A stretch of DNA of 58,131 nucleotides, taken from contig CAMLSF010000003.1 in assembly GCA_946482615.1 (NCBI GenBank), forward strand, positions 1 to 58,131. The letters run 5' to 3'. The DNA comes from an uncultured Chromatiaceae bacterium. Lineage in GTDB: Bacteria; Pseudomonadota; Gammaproteobacteria; Enterobacterales; Alteromonadaceae. The position numbers and the translations under genes were made by a program. The notes under the pieces are model-generated. The model had not been told where the DNA came from. It saw nothing but the letters and a program-made list of their open reading frames with translations, and ran no database searches. This document shows, in pieces, positions 1-8,270 of the stretch (within the stretch, counting starts at the first letter, position 1; the number at the start of each line of letters is the position of its first letter).

Positions 1-70
1 GCATAGCTGTCTATGTGACCGGGGCGAGAGGCCGCAGTCAACAAAGCTGCGGCTTTGAGTCAGAAGGATA
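1..70 (+). repeat. Hairpin-rich intergenic repeat, copy 1 (cut by window start)
   Basis: Bases 1-54 are identical to 124-177, and the two copies lie in tandem. The unit holds two small hairpins: GCATAG/CTATG near its start and GCCGCAG/CTGCGGC at about 32-53. A third, inverted copy lies at 10472-10598. The unit carries no ORF of its own. Its role is unknown; it resembles REP/BIME-type intergenic repeats. Confidence 0.8.
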
Positions 71-193
71 TATCCAAAGTCATTGGAGTTGCAGCGAGGC
101 GACAAGGGATTGAGACCCCGGGAGCATAGCTGTCTATGTGACCGGGGCGAGAGGCCGCAGTCAACAAAGCTGCGGCTTCAAGGACGAAGGATA
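71..193 (+). repeat. Hairpin-rich intergenic repeat, copy 2 (full unit)
   Basis: This is a complete unit of about 123 bp running from TATCCAAAGTCATTGGAG to GGACGAAGGATA. It includes a GCAGCGAGGCGACAAG block, the GCATAG/CTATG hairpin and the GCCGCAG/CTGCGGC hairpin. It ends five bases before the stop codon of the cytochrome c' gene on the minus strand, so it forms that gene's 3' flank and could act as its transcript end. The boundaries were set by comparing copies 1, 2 and 3 and are good to a few bases. Confidence 0.8.
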
Positions 194-197
194 AATG

Positions 198-650
198 TTA
201 GTCGGCTTTGTATTGGTCATGACAGCCTTTGCAGTTTTTGGCGAAATTACCAAAAGCTGGCTTAATAGCGGCCTGATCGCCAGTTTTGGCTGCTGTTTGT
301 AAAGCTACAGCATCAGCCTGGAATTGCTCTGCTTTTTGTTTAAAGTCTTTTAAGTCCTTCCAGATCTCCGCTTTGGCTTCACTTTTTACCTTATCAGCAC
401 CTGGTACTTCAAAAGCCTCCCATGGCAGTGTGGTTAAGGTTGCCAGAGCATTGGCACGTTTTTCCGCACGTTTAGCGTCAAAAGGTACTTTACCGCGCAT
501 CATGTCACTTAAATCCATGAAGTTATGACGGATTAACTGGAAGCTATGCTGACGGTAAGTGACTGAATCTTCGGCGTCAGTAAAGGCGCTGCCGGCCAGA
601 GCGCAGGCAGAAGATAAACCCAAAGATAGAAAGATAAACAGATTTTTCAT
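198..650 (-). CDS. Cytochrome c' (periplasmic)
   Basis: This is a small periplasmic c-type cytochrome of the cytochrome c' four-helix family, about 150 aa. It has a hydrophobic signal peptide (MKNLF...ALAG) and a single haem motif CKGCH close to the C terminus, the typical position in cytochrome c'. The middle is helical and charged, as expected for the bundle. Family members bind NO or CO at a five-coordinate haem and are linked to nitric oxide tolerance or electron transfer; the exact role here is inferred. The start chosen is the ATG at 650, because the upstream in-frame ATG at 665 would put five charged or polar residues before the signal peptide. No partner gene is adjacent: the next gene diverges and the 3' side is a repeat array. 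Confidence 0.85.
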   Translation of the reverse strand: MKNLFIFLSLGLSSACALAGSAFTDAEDSVTYRQHSFQLIRHNFMDLSDMMRGKVPFDAKRAEKRANALATLTTLPWEAFEVPGADKVKSEAKAEIWKDLKDFKQKAEQFQADAVALQTAAKTGDQAAIKPAFGNFAKNCKGCHDQYKAD

Positions 651-790
651 TGGCTTAATTCTCATTTATTTGATTTTGATGCAATAATGGTTTGATGCTT
701 TTGTATGCCACATTAGCATTACAACTGAACCCCATCGCTGTCAATTCAGGAAATCATGTGAAGGAAGTTAATTTCCACAAACCTACAGGT

Positions 791-3751
791 ATGAATTCCC
801 TTAGCATTAAGTTTGCGTTGCTGGTGTTTATGCTGACCATAGTTGCCAGTGCTGCTATAGCTTATGCCGTCCTGATGCTGCAACAAAATGTACTGGTTGA
901 GCAGGAAAAACAGCAATTAAAGCTGCAATCTGAAAAATATGCCCGTGAATTGGATGCTGATTTTCTGACCCGCGAAAAAAAGGCCATCAGCGCCAATAAC
1001 ATTGTGGTGCGTTATTTAACGAAAAATACAGAGGCAACTTTTCCGGCACCTGCGGTGTTGCCTGATGGCAGTGTGCGTAGTCAGGATGATTTGTCGGCTG
1101 CATTTATCCCTCAATCAAAATTAGATGCTCAGCAAGCAAACTGGTTAGTTCAAACACAAGAGCTGTGGCAGCAGTTAGCACCTTTGATGCTGGAGGAGTT
1201 TTTTAATTTTTATTTTATTTCCAAACAAGGTTTGATCCGGATCGCTCCGGCGGACTGGGCGCTTGAAGTCCCTGTGACTCATGACTTCACCAAAGATGTA
1301 TTCTTTGATATCGCCACTCCTGAACAAAATCCCAGCCGTTTACCCCGCTGGACTCCTATTTATTACGATCCGATCTGGCAAAAATGGATGACCAGCCTGG
1401 TGATCCCTGTATACGCAGGTGATGAGTTTCTGGGGGTCACAGGCAGTGACTATATTCTTGATGAACTGTTTCTTGATTTAACTACTATTGAGCAATCGTC
1501 AAATGGCTTACGCAGTATGCTGTTTGACCCCAGCGGAAATCTGTTGCTTGACGGGAAAAAGCCAGTACCAGTGAAAGGGGCTGGGCAGCAAAATTTTGAT
1601 GCGAGGTACAGCTCAGTAACACCAAGACGACCAGAGCTGGCTGCTTTTATCCAGCAAGTGGTTGCAGAGCCAAAACAGCCGGAACTGAGGCAAGCAGATT
1701 TGACAAACTATCTGATCTCAGCTGCTAAGGTTGAACGCTTGGATTGGTACCTGGCTTTGTACCAGGACAAACAAGTCGTGATGAGTGGTCTTAAGGATTT
1801 TCGTGACAATGTGATGTTGATATTCCTCGCTGTTGCAGTTGTGGTCGCTTTGTCCCTGCAATTCTTCATTTACCAGTTTATTTTAAAACGTTTAACCCGC
1901 TTATCCTCTGCTGTGCAACGCATCAGCCGGGGCGACTTGCAACAAATAGCTCTGGATCAGAATGATGACGAAATTGGCATGCTGAACCGGGCTTTTAATG
2001 GTATGGCAGAGGAAATCCATCAACTGATTTCGGGCTTAAATGCCCGTATTGGTGAAAAGGAAGAGGCTGAACGGGCAACCCGTAAGCTAACCAAAGCTGT
2101 GGCTTTTTCCAGTTCAGGTCTCTTGTTGACGGATAAAGAGCTACACATCGAATACGTCAATCCTTTTATGCTGGAGCTGATTGGTTGTACCGCTGAACAG
2201 ATGATGCAAAAGCCATTGTCGTCTTTATTTGCGGCCGAAATGTTTTTTGTTGGCGAAGAAATAGCCCAAACCCTGCGGGAGCGTCATCATTGGCGTGGCG
2301 ATATGTTGTTGCAGCATGTGCTGCGCAAACTCTGGGTATCGCTGGCGATAGCGCCGATCCGTGATGAAAAGGGGGAAGTCAGTAACTATGTCTGCGCTAT
2401 GCAGGACATTTCTTTTATCAAAGAAAGCCAGCGCAAAATGGAGCAGCTGGCGTATTACGATATGTTAACCGGCCTTGCCAACCGCAGTTATTTCCGTGAC
2501 CAGTTACGTAAAGCCATTGCGATGTCCTCCCGCGGCTATTACCACTTTGCTTTGTTGTATTTTGATCTGGATGAATTTAAGCGGATTAATGACACCCTGG
2601 GTCATGATGCAGGTGATGAATTACTGAAAGAAGTCGCCCGCAGGTTAATTAGCCGTTTACGTGAAGAAGACACCATAGCCCGCTTAGGTGGCGACGAGTT
2701 TGCGGTGATTTTAAGCGGCATTAAAGACAGAACTCAGGCTGCTCTTATCGCGGAAAACCTGCAGCAAAGTTTTGCAGCTCCGGTCAAATTAACAGGGCAG
2801 GAAGTGGCGATCAGCGCCAGTATCGGTATCACCATAGCACCGGAAGATGCGGCGGATGAAGAGCTGCTACTCAAACATGCTGACCTGGCCATGTACGAAG
2901 CCAAGGCTCGTGGCCGCAATACCTACCATTTCTTCAGTCAGGATTTAAACGAAGCCGCCAAAGAAAAACTGCAGATCGAAAACCAGCTGCGTGAAGCCAT
3001 ACGTGAGCATCAGTTTGTGTTGTATTACCAGCCTAAAATCGATATTCGTACCAATGTCGTCATCGGCTACGAAGCCTTGTTACGTTGGATCAGACCCGAT
3101 GGTTCGATGATCCCGCCACTGCGTTTTATCCCAGTAGCCGAGAGCACTGGTTTAATAGTTGAAATTGGCGAATGGATTATTTGGGAAGCCTGCCGTTTTA
3201 TTAGTCGGCAGCAATCCAGAGGCCATGATGTCACTATTTCTATTAATTTGTCCGCGCGACAATTTACCGATCAGAATTTGGCTGAAGTTGTACAGCGGGT
3301 ATTGCAACGAACAGGAGCTCAGGCCGATAAACTGATATTCGAAATCACTGAGTCGATGTTAATGGGGGACACTGATGCGGCTATTGCCCAGTTAAATGAG
3401 TTAAAAGGGCTGGGGGTGACTTTATCTATTGACGACTTTGGTACAGGCTATTCATCGCTGAGTTATTTAAAGCGATTCCCGGTAGACGAGCTGAAAATAG
3501 ACCGTTCTTTTGTCAAAGATATTCCGGACGATACCAACGACATGGACATAGTGGCAGCCATTATCGCGATGGCGCAAAAAATGAACCTGCGGGTGGTGGC
3601 TGAAGGGGTGGAAAGCATAGAGCAGGTTGAATTCTTGAAAAACAACGCTTGCTATCTGGTACAAGGTTATTACTTCAGCATGCCAAGGGCAGAGCAAGAC
3701 TTATATAACCTGAGTTATCAACCATTACTAATAGGGGAAGCTTCATTGTAA
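791..3751 (+). CDS. Membrane sensor with Cache, HAMP, PAS, GGDEF and EAL domains
   Basis: This is a c-di-GMP turnover protein of about 986 aa. The domains in order are: TM1 (about 5-30), a periplasmic Cache-like sensor (about 35-335), TM2 (about 340-365), HAMP (about 365-415), PAS (about 430-550), GGDEF (about 560-720) and EAL (about 735-980). The cyclase signature GGDEF is intact at about 633-637 and is preceded by an RxxD inhibitory site (REED) five residues upstream. The phosphodiesterase half keeps EALLRW (about 761), the Asn of INLSARQ, the Glu of FEITES, DDFGTGYSS, LKID and AEGVES. Both activities are therefore possible. The ATG at 791 is chosen because it starts just before TM1; an in-frame TTG at 692 would add 33 poorly conserved-looking residues. 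The ligand is unknown. A PilZ receptor occurs at 49904-50599. Confidence 0.93.
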   Translation: MNSLSIKFALLVFMLTIVASAAIAYAVLMLQQNVLVEQEKQQLKLQSEKYARELDADFLTREKKAISANNIVVRYLTKNTEATFPAPAVLPDGSVRSQDDLSAAFIPQSKLDAQQANWLVQTQELWQQLAPLMLEEFFNFYFISKQGLIRIAPADWALEVPVTHDFTKDVFFDIATPEQNPSRLPRWTPIYYDPIWQKWMTSLVIPVYAGDEFLGVTGSDYILDELFLDLTTIEQSSNGLRSMLFDPSGNLLLDGKKPVPVKGAGQQNFDARYSSVTPRRPELAAFIQQVVAEPKQPELRQADLTNYLISAAKVERLDWYLALYQDKQVVMSGLKDFRDNVMLIFLAVAVVVALSLQFFIYQFILKRLTRLSSAVQRISRGDLQQIALDQNDDEIGMLNRAFNGMAEEIHQLISGLNARIGEKEEAERATRKLTKAVAFSSSGLLLTDKELHIEYVNPFMLELIGCTAEQMMQKPLSSLFAAEMFFVGEEIAQTLRERHHWRGDMLLQHVLRKLWVSLAIAPIRDEKGEVSNYVCAMQDISFIKESQRKMEQLAYYDMLTGLANRSYFRDQLRKAIAMSSRGYYHFALLYFDLDEFKRINDTLGHDAGDELLKEVARRLISRLREEDTIARLGGDEFAVILSGIKDRTQAALIAENLQQSFAAPVKLTGQEVAISASIGITIAPEDAADEELLLKHADLAMYEAKARGRNTYHFFSQDLNEAAKEKLQIENQLREAIREHQFVLYYQPKIDIRTNVVIGYEALLRWIRPDGSMIPPLRFIPVAESTGLIVEIGEWIIWEACRFISRQQSRGHDVTISINLSARQFTDQNLAEVVQRVLQRTGAQADKLIFEITESMLMGDTDAAIAQLNELKGLGVTLSIDDFGTGYSSLSYLKRFPVDELKIDRSFVKDIPDDTNDMDIVAAIIAMAQKMNLRVVAEGVESIEQVEFLKNNACYLVQGYYFSMPRAEQDLYNLSYQPLLIGEASL

Positions 3752-3833
3752 CCTGCTGTTGGGAGTATGCCTTGCTGCTTGCTTTTCCACATCAGTGTAC
3801 AGGGCAAAACCCCAACAAAACCAGGAAACATCC

Positions 3834-6800
3834 ATGATCAAACTAAGACTGTCCTTGTGCAGTACGGCAATGCTTTGCGCGCTATTGCCTGCAGCTTCGG
3901 CGGATCAAACCACGCCTGTGCAAGGCATACGTGATAAATCCCCACAACTTTACGCTTTAACCAACGCCACAGTGATCACTGAACCGGGCAAACGTCTGGA
4001 TAACGCCACTGTTCTGATCAGCAACGGTAAAATAAGCAAAATACAAAATAAAGCCGATGTACCGGCTGGCTATCAGACCATAGATGCCAGCGGTTATTTT
4101 ATTTATCCGGGTTTTATCGATTTATACAGCCAATACGGATTACCTAAAGCCGAAAAGGGCAATGGCTTCGAATTTGGCCGTAAGCCGAATTACACCAATG
4201 ACCGTAAAGGCGGCAATGCCAGCAATGCAGCTATTCATGCCCGCCAGCAGTGGGTGAATGAATTTAAGCCAGATGCTGAACAGGCAAAAAGCTACCAGCA
4301 ACAGGGCTTTACCACAGTACAATCCGCTCGTTTTGACGGTATTTTCCGTGGTCAGGCTTTTGTCACCTCTTTATTGCCCGGTTTACCGAATGAAGCCGTG
4401 ATGCGTGCACAAGCCAACCAGTTTATGGCGTTTAGCAAAGGCACGTCGGTGCAAAGTTATCCATCGTCCCTGATGGGCAGCATAGCCCTTATTCGTCAAA
4501 CTTTAGCCGATGCCAACTGGTACAGTCAGGCCTATGGTAAAGGCAATTGGCGTTTTTATAATCAGGCCATTGAGTTTAATGCCGATTTAGCCGCATTAGG
4601 CCAGCTAAAAACTCAGGGAGTGGTGTTTGAGGTCACAGACGATCAGGCCTTGTTACGCGCCGATAAGGTGCTGAAAGAATTTGGTCTGGACAAAGCGGCT
4701 CTGGTGGCCTCAGGCTACGAATACAGCCGTATCGATCAGGTCAAAGCCACAGGCCGCCCATTAATTCTGCCGCTGGCATTTCCTGCAGCGCCAGCTGTGC
4801 AACAACTGAATGATCAACTGGATGTGGAACTGGCGCAGTTACGGCATTGGGAGAGAGCGCCAGCCAATGCTGCTGCATTGGAACAGGCCAAAGTTCCTTT
4901 TGCCCTGACCTTGCATAAACTGGAAAAACCAGAGCAATTCTGGCCGAACCTGCGCAAGGCAGTGTCTTATGGTTTAAGCCAGCAAAAAGCTCTGGCAGCC
5001 TTAACCACAGAACCTGCCAAATGGTTAGGTATGGATCAGCAGATAGGTAAAATTGCTGAAGGTTATCAGGCCGATTTGGTGGTCAGTAAAGGTGATTTGT
5101 TTGCTGATGGTGAAATAGTGGCGACCTGGGTGCGTGGTCAGCAACAGCAGTTTACCCCGATGGATTTACCGGTTTTTGCCGGCACCTATCAGCTTACTGT
5201 CAATGGCAGCAGCCTGCCTTTAGAGCTGAAGGACAAAAAAGGCTCAGTCGAAGGTTCAGTGAAACTGGGAGATAAAACCAGCACGCTGAAGCATGTGGCT
5301 GTACAGAAAAATCAGTTGCAGTTTGCTTTAGACCTGAAAGCGCTCGATCTGGGCTCTGGTGTAGTGCAGTTTAGCGGCGAACTTAAAGGCAAGACCTTGC
5401 AGGGTAAGTTAGTAACGGCAGAGGGCACAACTCTTGCTGTCAGTAGCCTGCAGCAACCTCTGGTCGCCAAAGCTGATAAGAAAAAAGCTGACGAAAAGCC
5501 GGTCTTAGTGTCAAAGCTGACGACTCCTAACCGTGCTTTTGGTCTGACTGAAAAAGCCAGACAACAAAATGTGCATATCAAAAATGCCACAGTCTGGACT
5601 TCAGCTAAGGCCGGTAAGTTAGAAAATACCGATGTGCTGGTGGAGGACGGTGACTTTGTCAAAATTGGCAAAAACCTGTCCACCCCTTCAGGTTTTAAAG
5701 TGATTGATGCCACTGGCATGCACTTAACGGCCGGTATTATCGACGAGCACTCGCATATCGCTATTGATCAGGGGGTGAACGAAGGTTCAGACGCCGTCAC
5801 CTCCGAAGTGCGGATTGGTGATGTGCTGGACGCGGACGACATCAATATTTACCGTGGTTTAGCAGGTGGTACCACCACAGCTCAGTTGTTGCATGGCAGT
5901 GCTAACCCTATTGGCGGTCAGGCGCAAATTATTCAGCTGCGTTGGGGGGATAACTCCGAACAACTGAAATTTAAAGGTGCACCAGAGAGCATCAAATTTG
6001 CTTTGGGCGAAAACGTTAAACAGTCCAACTGGGGCGACGATTTTGTCACCCGCTACCCACAGACCCGCAGTGGTGTTGACACTATCATTCGTGATGCCTT
6101 CCAGGCCGCTAAAGAATACAAAACGCAGTGGGCTGAGTACGAGGATTTATCCGGCTCAGAACAAAGCAGAACGGCACCACCACGGCTGGATTATCGTTTA
6201 AAAGCTCTGGTGGAAATTCTGGATAAAGAGCGTTTTATTCATGTTCACTCTTATGTGGCTTCTGAAATTCTGATGATTATCAAATTAGCAGAAGAGATGG
6301 GTTTTAATATCACCACTTTTACCCACATCCTGGAAGGCTACAAAGTAGCAGACGAGATGAAAGCTCATGGCGCCAGTGCTTCAACTTTTGCTGACTGGTG
6401 GGCTTACAAAATGGAAGTGCAGGATGCTATCCCCACCAATGTTTGTTTAATGCAACAACAAGGGGTGCTGGTCAGCGTGAATTCCGACAGTCCTGATTTA
6501 CAGCGCCGCCTGAATCAGGAAGCCGCTAAAGCTGTGGTCTACTGTGGTATGGACGAACAACAGGCTTTGAATATGGTCACCATTAATCCGGCGAAGCAGT
6601 TAAAAATTGATGACAAAGTAGGTTCAGTCGAAGCAGGCAAACAGGCTGACTTCGTGTTGTGGTCTGCCCATCCATTGTCTGTGTACGCCCGTGCACAGCA
6701 AACCTGGATTCAGGGTGCGCCTTATTATCAACTGACGACTGATGAGCAACTGCAACAACAAGTCGCAACTGAAAAACAGCAGCTGATCCAGAAAGTGTTG

Positions 6801-6917
6801 CAATCTTCTGACGATGAAAAAGCAGGTTCTGGCGCGTCCTACAAAGCCAACAACCCGGTTTGGCACTGTGAAGATAACCATGATGTGTTATCTGTTGCCT
6901 TTGATCATCAGCATTAA
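3834..6917 (+). CDS. Exported tandem amidohydrolase (two imidazolonepropionase-like halves)
   Basis: This protein of 1027 aa has a signal peptide (MIKLRL...AASA) and two amidohydrolase-superfamily halves. The N-terminal half (about 25-480) has the flanking beta-sandwich and the C-terminal end motif GYQADLVV but lacks the metal-binding HxH: where it should be, the sequence reads FIDLYSQYG. The C-terminal half (about 580-1000) looks catalytic: HSH at about 638-640, HVHS at about 803-805, THILEGYK with His about 831, and SDSP with Asp about 885. The substrate is unknown; relatives act on cyclic amides or on dipeptides. The ATG at 3834 has an AGGAAA ribosome site, unlike the in-frame upstream start at 3759. 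The next gene begins 11 bases downstream and encodes a third amidohydrolase-like unit, so the two are surely co-transcribed and may form a complex. Confidence 0.88.
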   Translation: MIKLRLSLCSTAMLCALLPAASADQTTPVQGIRDKSPQLYALTNATVITEPGKRLDNATVLISNGKISKIQNKADVPAGYQTIDASGYFIYPGFIDLYSQYGLPKAEKGNGFEFGRKPNYTNDRKGGNASNAAIHARQQWVNEFKPDAEQAKSYQQQGFTTVQSARFDGIFRGQAFVTSLLPGLPNEAVMRAQANQFMAFSKGTSVQSYPSSLMGSIALIRQTLADANWYSQAYGKGNWRFYNQAIEFNADLAALGQLKTQGVVFEVTDDQALLRADKVLKEFGLDKAALVASGYEYSRIDQVKATGRPLILPLAFPAAPAVQQLNDQLDVELAQLRHWERAPANAAALEQAKVPFALTLHKLEKPEQFWPNLRKAVSYGLSQQKALAALTTEPAKWLGMDQQIGKIAEGYQADLVVSKGDLFADGEIVATWVRGQQQQFTPMDLPVFAGTYQLTVNGSSLPLELKDKKGSVEGSVKLGDKTSTLKHVAVQKNQLQFALDLKALDLGSGVVQFSGELKGKTLQGKLVTAEGTTLAVSSLQQPLVAKADKKKADEKPVLVSKLTTPNRAFGLTEKARQQNVHIKNATVWTSAKAGKLENTDVLVEDGDFVKIGKNLSTPSGFKVIDATGMHLTAGIIDEHSHIAIDQGVNEGSDAVTSEVRIGDVLDADDINIYRGLAGGTTTAQLLHGSANPIGGQAQIIQLRWGDNSEQLKFKGAPESIKFALGENVKQSNWGDDFVTRYPQTRSGVDTIIRDAFQAAKEYKTQWAEYEDLSGSEQSRTAPPRLDYRLKALVEILDKERFIHVHSYVASEILMIIKLAEEMGFNITTFTHILEGYKVADEMKAHGASASTFADWWAYKMEVQDAIPTNVCLMQQQGVLVSVNSDSPDLQRRLNQEAAKAVVYCGMDEQQALNMVTINPAKQLKIDDKVGSVEAGKQADFVLWSAHPLSVYARAQQTWIQGAPYYQLTTDEQLQQQVATEKQQLIQKVLQSSDDEKAGSGASYKANNPVWHCEDNHDVLSVAFDHQH

Positions 6918-6928
6918 TGGAGTCAGCA

Positions 6929-8227
6929 ATGAAATTTTCTAAACTTTTTACCCTGATGACGGCTGCGCTTTGTATTACAGCTCAGGCGAACGATATAGTG
7001 CCGGCCCCTGAACAACGCCAGGCTATCCTGTTGCAGGATGCCACTGTGCACACAGTAACCAACGGTGTATTAAAAGACACAGATGTATTGTTGGTGGATG
7101 GTAAAATCAGTGCTATTGGGGCAGATTTAGCTGCACCTGCTGGCGCACAAGTGTTGTCTTTGCAAGGTAAACAGCTGTATCCGGGCCTGGTCGCTTTGGC
7201 GAATCAGTTGGGTTTAACTGAAATTGAAGCGGTACGCTCTACCGACGACACGACCGAAGTGACCAATACCAACCCTGATATCAAAGCTCAAGTCGCTTAC
7301 AACGCTGATTCTGAAGTGGTTCCTACTATTCGTGCTAATGGTTTTAGCTACAGCCTGGTGTATCCCAATGGTTCTTTGATTATGGGGCAATCGGCTCTGA
7401 TGCAATTGGATGCCTGGAATTGGACTGATGCGACAGTGGTCGACTCGGTGGCTTTGCATCTGAAATGGCCAAGAGCTGATGTGATGCCAAATCCATGGCG
7501 GCCACAAAAACCGGAAGATATTCGCAAGGCCAGCCAAAAAGCTATGGCGGAACTGGAAGGCTATTTCAAAACCGCAAAAGCTTATGCCGACGCTGTGGGC
7601 AAAGGTGTCAAACTTCCCGTCGATTCACGCTGGCAGGCGATGATCCCTGTGTTCAAAGGTGAATTACCTGTCTTTGTACATGCCAATGATGAGCGTCAGA
7701 TAGAACAGGCGATGAAGTTTGCGCAGCAGTATGGTTTTGCTTTGACCATAGTGGGTGGTCGTGATGCCTGGCGTATAGCGCCGCAACTGGCAGCAGCCAA
7801 GGTGTCTGTCATTTATACCTCACCTTATGGCATCCCTGAACGTGCTGATGAAGCGACCAGTCAGTCGTTCCAGACTCCGGCTCTGCTGGCTAAAGCAGGC
7901 GTGAAATTTGCCTTGTCTCTGGATGGTTACTGGGATACCCGCAACGTGGTCTTTGCTGCAGGACAAGCGATCAGTTATGGCCTGAGCCCTGAGCAGGCGT
8001 TACGTTCTGTTACACTTGATGCCGCTGCAATTGCTGGTGTAGCTGATAAAATCGGTAGCATCGAAGTGGGGAAAGCGGCCACTCTGGTGGTGTCTGACGG
8101 TGATATTTTTGATTACCTGGGGCACAAAGTTCGTTACATGTGGATTGATGGTCGGGCTGTGGATTTAAACAGCAGACACACACAATTGCATGATAAATAT
8201 CAGCAGCGTTACCAGGCTAAAAACTAA
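6929..8227 (+). CDS. Exported amidohydrolase-like protein lacking the metal-binding HxH
   Basis: This protein of 432 aa has a signal peptide (MKFSKLF...AQA) followed by an amidohydrolase fold: an N-terminal sandwich with DTDVLLVDGKISAIG, a barrel, and the closing GSIEVGKAATLVVSDGD motif. The position that normally carries HxH reads LYPGLVALANQLG, and the later metal-ligand motifs are also absent, so it is probably not a metal-dependent hydrolase. It resembles the inactive N-terminal half of the preceding protein. The start at 6929 has GGAG seven bases upstream; the ORF could extend to an upstream overlapping start at 6917 but gains only four residues. It is probably a structural or substrate-recognition partner of the 3834-6917 product (inference). 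An intrinsic terminator follows. Confidence 0.85.
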   Translation: MKFSKLFTLMTAALCITAQANDIVPAPEQRQAILLQDATVHTVTNGVLKDTDVLLVDGKISAIGADLAAPAGAQVLSLQGKQLYPGLVALANQLGLTEIEAVRSTDDTTEVTNTNPDIKAQVAYNADSEVVPTIRANGFSYSLVYPNGSLIMGQSALMQLDAWNWTDATVVDSVALHLKWPRADVMPNPWRPQKPEDIRKASQKAMAELEGYFKTAKAYADAVGKGVKLPVDSRWQAMIPVFKGELPVFVHANDERQIEQAMKFAQQYGFALTIVGGRDAWRIAPQLAAAKVSVIYTSPYGIPERADEATSQSFQTPALLAKAGVKFALSLDGYWDTRNVVFAAGQAISYGLSPEQALRSVTLDAAAIAGVADKIGSIEVGKAATLVVSDGDIFDYLGHKVRYMWIDGRAVDLNSRHTQLHDKYQQRYQAKN

Positions 8228-8231
8228 ATAG

Positions 8232-8259
8232 TCAGGGGCGAAAGCCCCTGAATTTTTTT
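8232..8259 (+). terminator. Intrinsic terminator after the amidohydrolase pair
   Basis: The stem TCAGGGGC/GCCCCTGA is closed by a GAAA tetraloop and followed by AATTTTTTT. It lies between the amidohydrolase pair and the M28 peptidase gene, so the peptidase gene should be expressed at least partly by readthrough. Confidence 0.9.
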
Positions 8260-8270
8260 AAGGAAACTTT

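Noticed and set aside
1..193. Tandem repeats as a CRISPR array
   Set aside because: There are only two units, each about 123 bp long, adjoining without unique spacers.
286..528. Plus-strand 80-aa ORF
   Set aside because: It lies opposite the well-supported cytochrome c' gene and has no recognisable features.
5312..5719. Minus-strand 135-aa ORF
   Set aside because: It is a shadow of the amidohydrolase gene. Ser/Ala/Leu-rich antisense frames are common here.
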